DNA from: Arsenophonus endosymbiont of Aleurodicus floccissimus
GTDB lineage: Bacteria > Pseudomonadota > Gammaproteobacteria > Enterobacterales > Enterobacteriaceae
Length of the DNA stretch: 64,000 bases
Direction of reading: 5' to 3'
NCBI RefSeq assembly: GCF_900343025.1
Contig: NZ_OUND01000004.1
Location: forward strand, 124,001 to 188,000
Part shown: piece after piece, positions 20,523 through 31,379 of the stretch
Layout: the number at the start of each line of letters is the position of its first letter
Position numbering within the stretch: the stretch's first letter is position 1
The notes under the pieces: generated by a model
What the model was told of the DNA's origin: nothing
The model's database searches: none
Seen by the model: only the letters and a program-made list of their open reading frames with translations
Program-made: the position numbers and the translations under genes

Positions 20523-23500
20523 TTATTCCACAACATTATCTCGATTATTTTTATACTGCTGTTTCGATCGCTTTTCATCACCTAGCGTACGCTCAACTTC
20601 TTTCACAGAATCACCTTTGCTATTATGAAGGTGAACTTCTAACTGATTAAAAGCAATATTGATATTTTGTTCTCGACATAAGCGATCAATCAGTCGATTA
20701 ACTTCGTCCAAGGTTGTGCTTTTATCCGTTATCTGGCGAACATAAAAACGTAATTCATGGTTAAGAGTACTGTCGCCAAAATCAGTAAAAAATACTAATG
20801 GCGCAGGATCTGACATGATCTTATTATTACTTTGCGCTGCCTGTAATAAAATCGCCTTCACTTTATCAAGATCAGAACCATAAGCAACGCCTAGCTTGAT
20901 AATAATACGGGTTATAGTATCTGTTAACGACCAATTTATTAAACGTTCAGTCACAAATGCTTTGTTGGGAATAATGACTTCTTTGCGATCAAAATCAGTT
21001 ATGGTGGTTGCTCGAATACGAATTTTACTCACTGTGCCTGAAAAATTACCAATCGTAACGGTATCACCAATTCTGACCGGCCGTTCAAACAGAATAATAA
21101 TACCCGAAACAAAGTTGGCAAAAATTTCTTGTAGACCAAAACCTAATCCAAACGTTAATGCTGCCGCTAGCCACTGTAGCTTGTTCCAGGTAACACCTAA
21201 GATTGCTAATACAATAATTGTACCAATACCGATGATAATATAGGTCAGCATCGTGGTGATCGCATCGCTTGATCCCTGCCGAAACTTAAGCAGGGACAAT
21301 ACTAAAACCTCTAACAAATCTGGTAGATTTCGCGTCATCACTAAAGCGACAATAAAAATAATAATTGCCAAAATTAAATCAGCTAGGATAACTGCTTGTA
21401 AAGTATGACTAGCCTCATTTTATACATTCGTATGCTAAAGTTGGATACCATCTAAAAATGAGAAAATAGTAATGAAATCTGACCATATCCAATAAAAAAC
21501 GACGATAAAGATCAAAAACAGTACCATGCTGGTTAAACGTAGAGATTGTTGACTAATCAATTCAATTGACATTGGTGGTTCAGTGATCGGTTCGTTTTCT
21601 TGTTCTTCTCGTGTCATATTATGACGGCGCCCTAACGCCCTTTTATAAGCAAGCTTGCGCGCTGCAATCGATAATCCACGAATACAACTATGGTAAATAA
21701 TATACCAAAGGAGTAATAAGTAGAGACTATCAATCCAACGACTTGAAAGCGGAAGAGTCGTGTAATAATAACCAACCATCATTAAACCAATTAGCACTAA
21801 TGGAGAAAAAGCCAATATGGTAATAACAATAGTGCGAGTTAAATGCCCACCTTTTAGTTGCCAGATCCGACGGCAAAACGGTAAAGTAAATAGAAAAACT
21901 AAAAACAGGAATATTAGAACAATCAATTGTCCGATGACATCATCCGCAAACCTCAAAGGATACATGACGCCATAACTTGACCAATAAATCAACACGACCA
22001 ATGGCAACATCAAATTCATCAAATGTTGGCGTAACTAGCTAGTGTCTTTTTTAGCAATTAAAAAATGATTTTCTGCAATACCATCAGGCTTAAGAATATT
22101 AATACACCAGCTAAATAAAACCCAAAATAAAGCTAATTGCAGGACAAAACTCCAAACAAAATCACCATGAGGATTACCTGTTTTTAAAAACCAATAACCG
22201 ACAACGAGTACAATAAAAGCACCAGGAAACGTCATCATTAGGGTTAAAATTAACGCTACAGGGGTATGTAATTGACTACCTTTTTTAAAGACTCTAACTT
22301 CCTTCATTGATTTCTTTTAAACGCTGTTTAAACTTGCGATTCATCCAAAAAAAGAACACACAAGCCAACAAAAGGGGAATAGTGACAACAGAGGAGTTAA
22401 TTAATCCTTTCACTATGCTAATTAATGGTAATTTAAAATTAAAAGTGGTAATTTCTGCTTTCGCCGCACCAGGAAAAGAAGTTAGCCAAGTCAGATCAAT
22501 CGGTTTATTACTATTTACCCAAAAAATTTGCTGAGCTAATGTCTGTTCTAAAGAATCAATGACACCTAGTAATTGCTGTTGATCTAACTGTAAATTAATC
22601 GCCTGGGAAATCTGATTACCCAGTTGAATATTTAACTGATCTAAAAGGTCACGGCGTATATCAATCAGTGACTCCAAAGCCCGCCAGACTTCCTTCGAAA
22701 GTCGCATGGTCTTAGTCTTATCTACCATTGAATCATTTATTGTATCGGCCAACTTATTAATAATAATTAGAAGACTGATATAACTGATCAGGTTCTTGGT
22801 TAATATCAAGCTTGCTCCAGCCATAAATCGGCAATTATGGTGGGCAGATTTTTTGTCAGTATATTCGGTGGAAAATTAATCTGTTTTTGAAAAAGGATGC
22901 GTGCAAGTAATAGACTACCTAGCAAAACAGTAATTTGCTCTTTGAAATTACTCTCTACTTGTATGGCTCTTTCTAGCCAAGATTTACCCCTTATTCCCTT
23001 TTTTACTAATTGGTTACTATCTTGGGTTACTGAGTCAAACGTTCACTCAGTGCTTTATTAATCGCTTTTTCATGTTTAATTACCGGATATTCTTCGACTT
23101 ACTGACTATTTATCATTGAGCGTTGCACTTCTTTAGCGGTTTCCTCAGAATAATTTAAGCGTTTATTATTAATAGCAGCCTGAATATATTGTATATCACT
23201 TTGAATTAACTCAAGATAAGTTGCTGTATAATCCTGTTGTTTCTGTAGCGCATCCTATAATTGAGTATTAGCTTGTAATGCATGTTGTTGAAATTTATTC
23301 TGCTGCTGCAAATATAATTGTTCCACTTGTAATAATACTTGCAAAGAGGGCATAATATCTTCACATTAGAAGAAAAATCATTATTTAGTTGGTAACGAAT
23401 ATCTTGTAGCCGTTGAGCGTTTCCTAGCATAATATTCATTGCCCGCTCTAACTGGGTTTGTAATGCAACCAAGTTATTATTAATATTGCCCATATTTTCT

Positions 23501-23934
23501 TGCTGATTTTGTAACATTTCTAATTTATTTTTTAATTGGCTCTTGAGTTGCGATAACAATAAATGCTGATATTCAGTTTTAATCGGCTCATTTTGTTGTT
23601 GATCACGTTTAATTTTAGCTAAATTATCAAGTGCATATCGGGCTTCTCTTGGCGCTTGCATCACTCTCTTTTGTATTAGTTCAGTTTGTTTTTCTAATCC
23701 AGCTAATTCATCATAGAATTGGATAGCTTTTTTATAGTCAGATAAAGCTAGCGTTTCATACGCAGTTAAATTGCTACGATTATTTAAGGCATTTAATTGG
23801 TTTTGAATAGTTTGCCTTGGAGTTATATTGGTTAAGGTAGCACTCTCAACTAACGTTGTATTAAAAAGAAAGAATAAGCCACAAGATAAGGACAATAAAG
23901 AAACTAACCACTGGTAATATGCTCTGCTTTGCAA
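20523..23934 (-). pseudogene. mscK: mscK (kefA), potassium-dependent mechanosensitive channel, heavily broken
   Basis: The fragments rebuild a protein of about 1,100 residues like MscK. A signal peptide and periplasmic coiled-coil region begin at 23934 (MQSRAYYQWLVSLLSL, ending SATLTN). A second part (22294-22824) carries RRDLLDQLNIQLGNQISQAI. Membrane segments follow at 22035-22307 and 21435-22022. The C-terminal MscS-like pore and beta domain (ALTFGLGFGLQEIFANFVSG, ERPVRIGDTVTIGNFSGTVS, TTITDFDRKEVIIPNK) is at 20523-21371. There are stops or shifts near 23375, 22825-23205 (several), 22300, 22030 and 21430. The pore part is still nearly identical to the family, but the whole channel cannot be made. 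Confidence 0.92.
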
Positions 23935-24044
23935 CCTTCGACTAAATGAAAATATAGTAGTATCGACTAAGTTAGATTAAAAATAAGAAAACAGTTAAAA
24001 ATCTCTCCTTAGGATTTCTTTCCTTGCCTCAAATATTATTATAT

Positions 24045-24386
24045 CTAAAAAGTTAAAACTTTATTGGCTACTAATGTCCACTGAGCTAACTCTACCAAAG
24101 TGCCGATGCTGACCCCTTTAATTAACAGTAATTCACTGATACCTCGTGCATCAGTACAAGTCTTACATAATTTTATTTCCACTTGCTGTGCAAGCAAGAT
24201 TTCTAACATCTGTTTTAAATTATAACCATCAATTGGCTTTTGATTATCAAGACCTGCAACAACCGCATCAGACATTAAAAAAATTTTCATTTCAATTGTC
24301 GCTGCCTGTTCCTTAACTGCAATCGCCAAACGTAGCGCATTAAAAAGATTTTCATCACCATAAGCTGCACCATTAGCAATAATCAA
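24045..24386 (-). CDS. DsrE/DsrF-family protein similar to YchN, start region damaged
   Basis: 113 residues closely resemble E. coli YchN (117 aa), a small hexameric DsrE-fold protein of unknown role in the sulfur-relay superfamily. Shared segments are IIANGAAYGDENLFNALRLAI, FLMSDAV, GYNLKQMLEILLAQ, KLCKTCTDARGIS and GTLVELAQWTL. The two cysteines of KLCKTC, a typical DsrE active site, are kept. A good ribosome site GGAGG (24412-24416) precedes an ATG at 24404-24406, but that ATG is followed by TTA TAA. One missing T would give MFIKNLFLIIANG. As it stands, only a TTG at 24386 opens the frame. It lies between mscK and acrR, which are adjacent in E. coli, so it was inserted or retained here. 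Confidence 0.7.
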   Translation of the reverse strand: MIIANGAAYGDENLFNALRLAIAVKEQAATIEMKIFLMSDAVVAGLDNQKPIDGYNLKQMLEILLAQQVEIKLCKTCTDARGISELLLIKGVSIGTLVELAQWTLVANKVLTF

Positions 24387-24437
24387 AAATAGGTTTTTTA
24401 TAACATCGAATCCTCCGTAATTATGTAATAAAACATT

Positions 24438-25062
24438 TCAATTGTTTCTTATTGATGGACTGTATTTCATCATATCAATCATCGTATCCACATAACGAAT
24501 CGCATTTTCTTTGATACTAAAACTATCTGGTACACATAACCAATTTTCAAACAGGCCAGTAATTGCTGCGCACTGGGCATCGATATTGACAGACAACTGT
24601 TTTTTTTCCACACAGGCACTTAACAGAGTAACTAATCGTTGATGGTTAATCATATAAATTTCACGCCGTAATTCAGCAAACTGAGCTATTTCACCGATCA
24701 ATTCACATTTATGAAAAAATCTCTCAGTTAGCTCCCTGTTTTTAGTATCGTCAAAAAAAAGTAAATAAAATATAATGTAATAATTTTCTCAATACAAGAA
24801 AGTGGATCATTGGGGTATTTAAACTGATACTTTTTCTGAGTTTCAGCTATTTGTTCATCAGTAAATTTACAAGCTTCAGAGAAAAGATCCAATTTATTTT
24901 TAAAATGCCAATAAATAACACCACGAGTTACACCTGCAACCTCTGCTATGCTATATTAGACAATGAAGTAGATGAAACACCATACTTAGAAAATGTTCTA
25001 ATTGCTGCATCAATTATTTTTTGGCGAGTTATTTTCGCTTGTTGATTAGTTTTTCGTGTCAT
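24438..25062 (-). pseudogene. acrR: acrR, TetR-family repressor of acrAB, two frameshifts
   Basis: From the ATG at 25062 the frame reads MTRKTNQQAKITRQKIIDAA, then FSKYGVSSTSLSNIA, a TetR helix-turn-helix start. A perfect 5-bp tandem duplication (TGCTA TGCTA on the plus strand, 24944-24953) shifts the frame just inside the recognition helix. The next frame continues EVAGVTRGVIYWHFKNKLDLF. A second break lies in a run of eight T near 24755, after which HKCELIGEIAQFAELRREIY leads to the end at 24438. AcrR represses acrAB and itself by binding the intergenic operator. It is divergent from acrA, as usual. The repressor cannot be made. Confidence 0.92.
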
Positions 25063-25095
25063 TTTAACTTACTTTCTTCTTATTGAAGTAAATTT

Positions 25096-25113
25096 ACAAA
25101 CATTCATGTATGT
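25096..25113. promoter_or_regulatory. AcrR-like operator in the acrR-acrA intergenic region
   Basis: ACAAACAT-TC-ATGTATGT is an 8+8 dyad with one mismatch. It resembles the known E. coli AcrR site (TACATACATT...AATGTATGTA) and has the same location, between acrR and acrA. Confidence 0.65.
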
Positions 25114-25199
25114 TATGTGCAATAAAATAGGAGATTTATAACATAATAATTCACTAAGTTTCAGATTTGAAATTGATATTTGAATATTGAGGTTTATTT

Positions 25200-26363
25200 A
25201 TGCAAAAAAACAGAGGGGTCTTACCTCTAGTAATATTACTACTCTCAAGCTGTTTGATCTTGACAGCATGTGGCGATAATTCCCAGCAAGGTAATATTGC
25301 ACCTCCAACACCTGAAGTTGGTGTCGTAACATTGGAAGTAAAGCCATTGACAGTTACAACTGAACTGCCTGGCCGTACTAACGCTTTTCGTATTGCCGAG
25401 GTAAGACCTCAAGTAGAGGGTATTATATTAAAAAGAAATTATAAAGAAGGTAGTGATGTTGAAGCTGGTGCTTCTTTATATCAAATAGATCCTGCAACCT
25501 ATAAAGCAAGTTATGACAGCACAAAAGCTAATTTAGCAAAAGCAAAAGCAAAAGCAGAAATTACTCGTTTAACTGTAAGTCGTTATAAGCCTCTATTAGG
25601 AACAAATTACATCAGTAAACAAGAGTATGATACTGCAAACGCTAATTATGCTCAGTCATTAGCTTCTCTTAAGGCTGCTGAGGCGGCAGTTGAAACCGCG
25701 CGTATCAATCTTGATTATACCAAAGTAGCTGCGCCTATTTCAGGCCGTTCCGGTAAATCCAGCGGCTCAGAAGGTGCATTAGTCACGACCGGGCAAACTA
25801 CACCGCTAACAACCATTCAACAGTTAGACCCTATCTATGTTGATGTTACCCAATCTAGTGACGATTATTTGTGTTTAAAAAATGAGATTGCTAGCGGCAA
25901 TTTATCTAAAGAATCACAGCAAGCACCTGTTAGTTTAAAAATGAATAATGGTGAAGTTTATGCACAAAAAGGTGTTCTTCAATTTTCCGATGTAACGGTT
26001 GATGAAAGTACGGGCTCTATCACGATGCGGGCTATTTTCCCAAATCCAGAAAAACAATTACTGCCTGGTATGTTTGTTCGTGCTGTTTTAGAAGAAGGCG
26101 TGAAAAAAAATACGATCTTAGTGCCACAACAAGGTGTAAGTCGGACACCTCGTGGTGAAGCCCAAGTGATGATTGTTAATACCAATAATGAAGTCGAAAC
26201 CCGTACGGTAATTACTGCGCAAGCAATTGGTAATCAATGGCTAATAGCTAAAGGACTAAAAGCTGGAGAGCGCGTCATTGTTATTGGGCTACAAAAAGTC
26301 AAGCCTGGCATGAAAGTAGTAGCTAAAGAAACATCATTAACTCCAAATACAACCGTAAAATAA
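25200..26363 (+). CDS. acrA: AcrA, periplasmic adaptor of RND multidrug efflux
   Basis: Intact, 387 residues (E. coli 397). AcrA is a lipoprotein that joins the AcrB pump to TolC. The signal peptide ends in the lipobox LTAC, so Cys25 would be lipidated. The membrane-fusion features follow: barrel-sandwich segments (GRTNAFRIAEVRPQVEGIIL, and DYTKVAAPISGRSGKS), a helical hairpin rich in Ala/Lys between them, and the beta-barrel region LPGMFVRAVLEEG. GAGG lies 7 nt before the ATG. It is transcribed with acrB, 42 bp downstream. With acrB broken it has no obvious partner here, although AcrA can serve other RND pumps elsewhere in a genome. Confidence 0.95.
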   Translation: MQKNRGVLPLVILLLSSCLILTACGDNSQQGNIAPPTPEVGVVTLEVKPLTVTTELPGRTNAFRIAEVRPQVEGIILKRNYKEGSDVEAGASLYQIDPATYKASYDSTKANLAKAKAKAEITRLTVSRYKPLLGTNYISKQEYDTANANYAQSLASLKAAEAAVETARINLDYTKVAAPISGRSGKSSGSEGALVTTGQTTPLTTIQQLDPIYVDVTQSSDDYLCLKNEIASGNLSKESQQAPVSLKMNNGEVYAQKGVLQFSDVTVDESTGSITMRAIFPNPEKQLLPGMFVRAVLEEGVKKNTILVPQQGVSRTPRGEAQVMIVNTNNEVETRTVITAQAIGNQWLIAKGLKAGERVIVIGLQKVKPGMKVVAKETSLTPNTTVK

Positions 26364-26405
26364 ATTTTCTCTGCAAAAGTCTTAAATTAAGAGAGTCGAT
26401 AATTA

Positions 26406-29400
26406 ATGCCTCAGTTTTTTATAGAACGGCCAATATTCGCGTGGGTAATAGCTATTATTACCATGCTTGCTGGTCTATTGGCAATTATCAAATTACCGGT
26501 GGCGCAATATCCAACCATTGCACCACCTGCTATATCGGTTTCAGCAACCTATCCTGGAGCTGACGGCACCACAGTACAAAATACCATTACTCAAGTTATC
26601 GAACAGAATATGAATGGGATTGATAATCTAGTTTATATGTCGTCAACTAGTGATGCAATGGGTAACATGTCTCTGACACTTACCTTTGAAGCAGGAACAG
26701 ATCCCGATATTGCACAAGTACAGGTACAAAATAAATTACAATTGGCAATGCCATTGCTACCCCAAGAAGTACAGCAGCAAGGCATCCATGTTAATAAATC
26801 TACCGGTTCTTTCTTGATGCTAGTCGCTTTTATTTCTAAAGATGGCTTTATGAACCAAGAGGATATCGCTGATTATGTTAACTCTCACATTAAAGATCCT
26901 ATCAGTCGAGTAAAAGGGGTTGGTGAAACCCAGTTGTTTGGCACTCAGTACGCTATGCGGATCTGGTTAGATCCAGATAAACTTGTTAAATACAATATGG
27001 CCACTCAGGATGTTATCAATGCCATAAAAATTCAAAACAACCAAGTTGCCGCCGGTCAGCTAGGTGGCACACCACCGATCACAGGCCAACGACTGAATGT
27101 TTCGATTATTGCTCAAACGCGGCTAAATAATGCCGAACAATTTACAAATATCCTGTTACGCGTTAATCCGGATAGTTCTCAGGTTCGTTTAAAAGATGTT
27201 GCTGTCGTTGAGTTAGGTGCGGAAAATTATAGCATCAAAGCAAAATATAATGGTACGGCGTCAGGCGGTATTGGTATCAAATTGGCTACCAGCGCTAATG
27301 CCTTAGATACCGCAAAAGCCGTACGTGCTACGCTCGCTGAAATGGAGCTGTTTTTCCCTACGGATTAGAGATTGTTTACCCTTATCGACACCACGCCGTT
27401 TGTAAAAATTTCAATTAACGAAGTAGTGAAAACGCTGATCGAAGCTATCATGCTAGTCGTCGTTGTTATGTACTTATTCCTGCAAAACTTCCGTGCAACC
27501 TTGATCCCAACGATCGCAGTTCCTGTTGTTTTGCTTAGTACATTCGCTATTTTGTCTGCGATGGGTTATTCAATCAACACGCTTACCATGTTTGCAATGG
27601 TGCTCTCTATCGGACTCTTAGTCGATGATGCGATTGTGGTAGTAGAAAACGTCGAACGTGTAATGCAAGAAGAAGGATTATCACCTAAAGAAGCTACCAA
27701 AAAATCGATTGGGCAAATTCAAGGTGCACTTGTCGGTATAGCCTTAGTATTATCGGCGGTATTTATCCCTATGGCTTTTTTTGGTGGCTCAACGGGCGCA
27801 ATATATCGTCAATTCTCGATTACTATTGTCGCATCAATGGTGCTCTCCGTTCTGGTCGCGTTGATCCTAACTCCTGCCCTGTGCGCCACAATATTAAAAC
27901 CTATCTCTAAAGTTAGTCACGGTAAACAGACTGACTTTTTAGGTTGGTTTAACCGTACATTTGAAAAAAGCGCGCATCACTATACCAATAGTATTGGCCA
28001 TATGCTTAGAGACACAGGCCGTTACCTGGTTATTTATGTTATATTAGTTGCCGGTATGGCATTTTTGTTCCTAAAGTTGCCCTTTTCATTTCTTCCCGAG
28101 GAAGATCAAGGGGTACTTTTGACTATGGTTCAGCTACCACCTGGTTCAACCCAGGAACAAACTGTCGCAGTGCTTCATGATATTGACCAATATTATCGCA
28201 CCAAAGAAAAAGCGAATGTTAAATCTGTCTTTACCGTAAGTGGCTTTGGCTTCGCAGGACAGGGACAAAACATGGGGCTTACTTTCGTCGTACTACAAGA
28301 TTGGAAAGAACGTCATAGTGCTGAAAGCCATGTTTCTCAAATTATTAATCGTGCCAATCTTGCCTTTTCAAAAATACAAGAAGCTATCATCTTCTCTGTC
28401 AATATCCCTGCTATACCTGAACTAGGTACTGCCAGTGGTTTTGATTATGAATTTGTCGATCAGGGTAACTTAGGCCATGAGAAATTAATGGCTGCTCGTA
28501 ATCAACTACTAGGACTTATCGCTCAACATCCTGATATATTGCAAAATGTTCGTCCTAACGGGCAAGATGATACTTCTCAATATCGTTTTTATATTGATCA
28601 ACAGAAAGCGGAAGCATTAGGTGTTTCTATCAATGATATTAATGCAACTTTAAGTACCATGTTTGGCGGCATCTATGTAAATGACTTTATTGATCGTGAA
28701 CGCGTTAAAAAAGTTTATGTACAAGCCAATGCCCCATTCCGGATGTTGCCCGCTGATATTGAAAAACTTTATGTACGCAATAATCAAGGGAAAATGGTAC
28801 CTTTCTCTGCATTGATTGATCATAGCAAAGATCCATGGCTATATGGTTCAGCACGTCTGGAACGCTACAATGGTTTACCTGCAATGGAAATTCAAGGTTC
28901 TGTGGCACCGGGGAAAAGTACCGGTGATGCCATGTTATTAATGGAGCAACTTACTGAAAAATTACCTCAAGGTATTGGTTATGAATGGACCGCGGTATGT
29001 CTTACCAAGAACGTCTTTCTAGTAATCAAGCACCCGCTTTATATGTAATTTCTCTTATTGTCGTCTTTCTCTGTTTAGCCAGTTTATATGAAAGTTGGTT
29101 AATTCCTTTTTCTGTTATGCTAGTTGTACAATTAGGGGTTATTGGGGCATTACTCTTCACTTCAATTCGGGGATTAGAAAATGACGTTTACTTTAAAGTA
29201 GGTTTATTAACAACTATTGGTCTATCTGCCAAAAATGCCATTTTAATTGTTGAGTTTGCTAAAGACTTAATGGAAAAAGAAGAAAAAGGATTGATTGAAG
29301 CAACACTAGATGCTGTCAGAATGCGTTTACAACCTATCTTAATGACATCATTAGCATTCATGCTTGGCGTTTTACCGCTCGTTATCAGTAACGGCGCAGG

Positions 29401-29527
29401 TTCAGGCGCGCAAAACTCTGTAGGTACCGGTGTACTTGGAGGAATGATTGCTGCAACCACATTAGCAATCTATTTCGTTCCAGTATTTTTTGTCGTTATA
29501 CGTAGACGTTTCACAAATAAATATTAG
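26406..29527 (+). pseudogene. acrB: acrB, RND multidrug efflux pump, three lesions
   Basis: Reading across breaks gives a full AcrB (about 1,040 residues): [20 protein letters not shown], the porter domains, the proton-relay helix [18 protein letters not shown] and the C-terminal ending [13 protein letters not shown]. Near 27361 a base is lost, bringing in TAG at 27366-27368. About 25 nt later an extra C (near 27386) puts the frame back, so both sides of the stop are in the same frame. Near 28993 two extra bases shift the frame after [19 protein letters not shown] continues in the next frame. With both the stop and the shift, the pump cannot be made. Sequence identity to the family remains high, so loss looks recent. 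Confidence 0.93.
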
Positions 29528-29554
29528 CTTAGTTAGATTATTAGTAATATCTCC

Positions 29555-29585
29555 CTTAAAAGGCCAGATATTCTGGCCTTTTAAG
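29555..29585 (+). terminator. acrAB terminator
   Basis: Perfect 14-bp stem CTTAAAAGGCCAGA / TCTGGCCTTTTAAG with a 3-nt loop, 28 bp after the acrB stop. It is one of the strongest hairpins in the window. Confidence 0.88.
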
Positions 29586-30044
29586 TAAACATGTTTTTAA
29601 ATAAATGAAAAATAACTCTAAATATATGACTAGAACTTATTTTTTAATAATAAAAATAAATAATAATAAAATAACACAGTAATACTGTAACTTTTTGTAT
29701 ATATTTGATATTTTGCTCTAGATTAGTTCGTTGATTAACATCATATAACAAAAAACTTTATACAGAGATAGTGACTTATGCGATAATAGTGCTATATTAA
29801 TATCCAGTAGGAGGTTTGTTTGCTTTACTTTTGCTATACTCACACAAGTATAAATTATCTACATTCTTCTGATTGTTTATCGACACCCATTTATAATCTT
29901 GGTAATAATCATAATTAATAGTGTTTTGATTTTACAAAAAATAAAACAATATATTAATTCAATGGTAATTTCTTCATCTTTAGCAGTATTATAACAATAA
30001 AAATGAGTAATAACTCGTAATCTGTGGTTTAAATGGAGGTAATT
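29586..30044. other. AT-rich spacer upstream of tomB
   Basis: About 460 bp without a recognisable gene. An extended -10 like element TGCTATACT (29832-29840) could belong to a tomB-hha promoter but has no good -35. Nothing else is evident. Confidence 0.5.
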
Positions 30045-30403
30045 ATGGATGAGTACTCACCAAGGAGTTATGATATCTTAGTGCTAAAGTATTTATGTGA
30101 TTCTCTATATCGTGAAGCGATGTTAACTTTGCATAAGACAAAAACCCATTAGAAAAATAATCTTGTTTCCGATCAAAGCGTTAAACTTAATGTATTAATT
30201 GATCATATCACAGATTTTATTGGTCAATTTAAATTAAAATATCCGAATAACGTAAACCTTTTGACGAATATTTGGATGAAACTTATAACCTATTTGGTAA
30301 ACCTGTAATGAGCCTAACAGATATTTCTGATTGGCAAAAAATGAATGAGCATTTGGCTGAAATATTAACAAATGATATAAAATATTCATTAAGTAACACT
30401 TGA
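30045..30403 (+). pseudogene. tomB: tomB (ybaJ), Hha antitoxin/modulator, stop codon plus frameshift
   Basis: MDEYSPRSYDILVLKYLCDSLYREA is an unmistakable TomB start (E. coli MDEYSPKRHDIAQLKFLCETLYHD). It is preceded by GGAGG 6 nt from the ATG. An in-frame TAG follows TKTH at about 30150, then the frame continues through IDHITDFIGQFKLKYPNNV. Near 30260 a frameshift moves the rest (FDEYLDETYNLFG, ISDWQKMNEHLAEIL) to another frame, ending at 30403. TomB pairs with Hha, encoded 56 bp downstream, and both act in biofilm and nucleoid silencing control. The order acrB-tomB-hha is as in E. coli. Confidence 0.87.
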
Positions 30404-30459
30404 CGCAACAGCCAATAACATTCATATTTTATACATCTATAATTTAAAGAAAGAAAATT

Positions 30460-30662
30460 ATGACTAAAATTGACTATCTGAGGCGCTTAAGAAAATGTAC
30501 GACTATCGAAACATTGGAGCGCGTAATCGAAAAAAAAAATATGAATTATCTGAAGACGAACTTGAATTATTTTATTCTGCCGCAGACCATAGGTTAGCAG
30601 AGCTCACAATGAATAAACTTTATGACAAAATTCCTTCGTCAGTTTGGAAACATGTTCGTTAA
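30460..30662 (+). pseudogene. hha: hha, H-NS-modulating protein, single -1 shift in a poly-A run
   Basis: The gene reads [26 protein letters not shown], then loses the frame in a run of ten A (30530-30539). With one more A the reading is [20 protein letters not shown] then [21 protein letters not shown], a normal Hha (72 aa in E. coli). Apart from that one base the whole protein is close to the family, including the acidic/aromatic surface that binds H-NS. In the literal frame the product stops after about 46 residues. Slippage on A10 could make some full-length protein, so the inactivation is not certain. Confidence 0.82.
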
Positions 30663-31202
30663 TAAATAAGTCTTTTCTTTATCAGATAGGATATGTTTAT
30701 AATTTTAGCCAATAGCCATTATTGGCTTTTATTAATAACTATATAACTTAAAATATTCATTCATTGCACGGATAATTATATCGTTGTGTTGCTTACGTTA
30801 TTAGATTAAACAATGAACCATATTTATATTTTCACTTAATCAAAAAATAACCCTATAATTATACTCACTCAACCATAACTCTTTTTCATTAATAAAAACC
30901 ATGCTTAAACAATAACTATTTATAAAAAAAATCAATGCAATGCTATTTATTTTTTAATTAATAATTCAATTGCATCATTAATCAAAATTCATAATTTTAC
31001 ATAATCTTATTTTTCTATAAAAACTTAACCAAAAACAAGCCTTTAGATTAAAATGAAAATTCATCAAATTAATTGAAATTTTTTCTCTAGGTAAAAAACC
31101 AACCGTATTGAATTAATTTAGCAATTTTCAACATAAAAACAATTTTTGTTAACTGGATTAATTTTATCTAAAAAAGTATAAATATCTTAGAAGTGTTAAA
31201 CT
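30663..31202. other. AT-rich spacer between hha and ffs
   Basis: About 540 bp, very AT-rich, no readable gene. In E. coli several genes lie between hha and ffs; none is recognisable here. A terminator for ffs transcription would be expected at the right end, but I cannot point to a convincing hairpin. Confidence 0.5.
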
Positions 31203-31316
31203 GGCGGAGTCCTGTCAGCGGCATCATCCCGGCACATACACACCTTGCTATGGCTGCTTCTTTCAAGACCTGACCAACTTAACAAGTTATCATTGCGGGA
31301 GAACCAACAGGACCCC
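31203..31316 (-). ncRNA. ffs: 4.5S RNA, signal recognition particle RNA
   Basis: The minus strand matches E. coli 4.5S RNA along its length and gives the same size, 114 nt. Matching parts are the 5' GGGGTCCTGTTGGTTCTCCC, the Ffh-binding symmetric loop (GGTCAGGTC ... GAAGCAGCC) and the 3' strand GTGCCGGGATG...CAGGACTCC pairing back to the 5' end. The apical part reads GTC-TTGAAA-GAAG where E. coli has GTC-CGGAAG-GAAG. The closing C-G pair has become U-A (compensated) and the loop GGAA has become UGAA. The RNA guides Ffh and FtsY in co-translational targeting of membrane proteins and is essential, so it should be functional. Confidence 0.95.
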
Positions 31317-31350
31317 ATTGAATGTCTCTATATGAACAATAGAGGCACGC

Positions 31351-31379
31351 ATTATGCACTATTCATACTCAAATAGCAA
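31351..31379 (-). promoter_or_regulatory. sigma-70 promoter of ffs
   Basis: On the minus strand TTGCTA (31374-31379) and CATAAT (31351-31356) are 17 bp apart, followed by a GC-rich discriminator GCGTGCC. That type of discriminator is known from stable-RNA promoters. The transcript would have a 5' leader of roughly 27 nt before the mature 4.5S RNA, consistent with RNase P processing. Confidence 0.78.

Noticed and set aside
20896..21243. Open frame of 115 codons on the plus strand within mscK
   Set aside because: Antisense to the conserved MscS-like pore domain; no independent evidence of coding.
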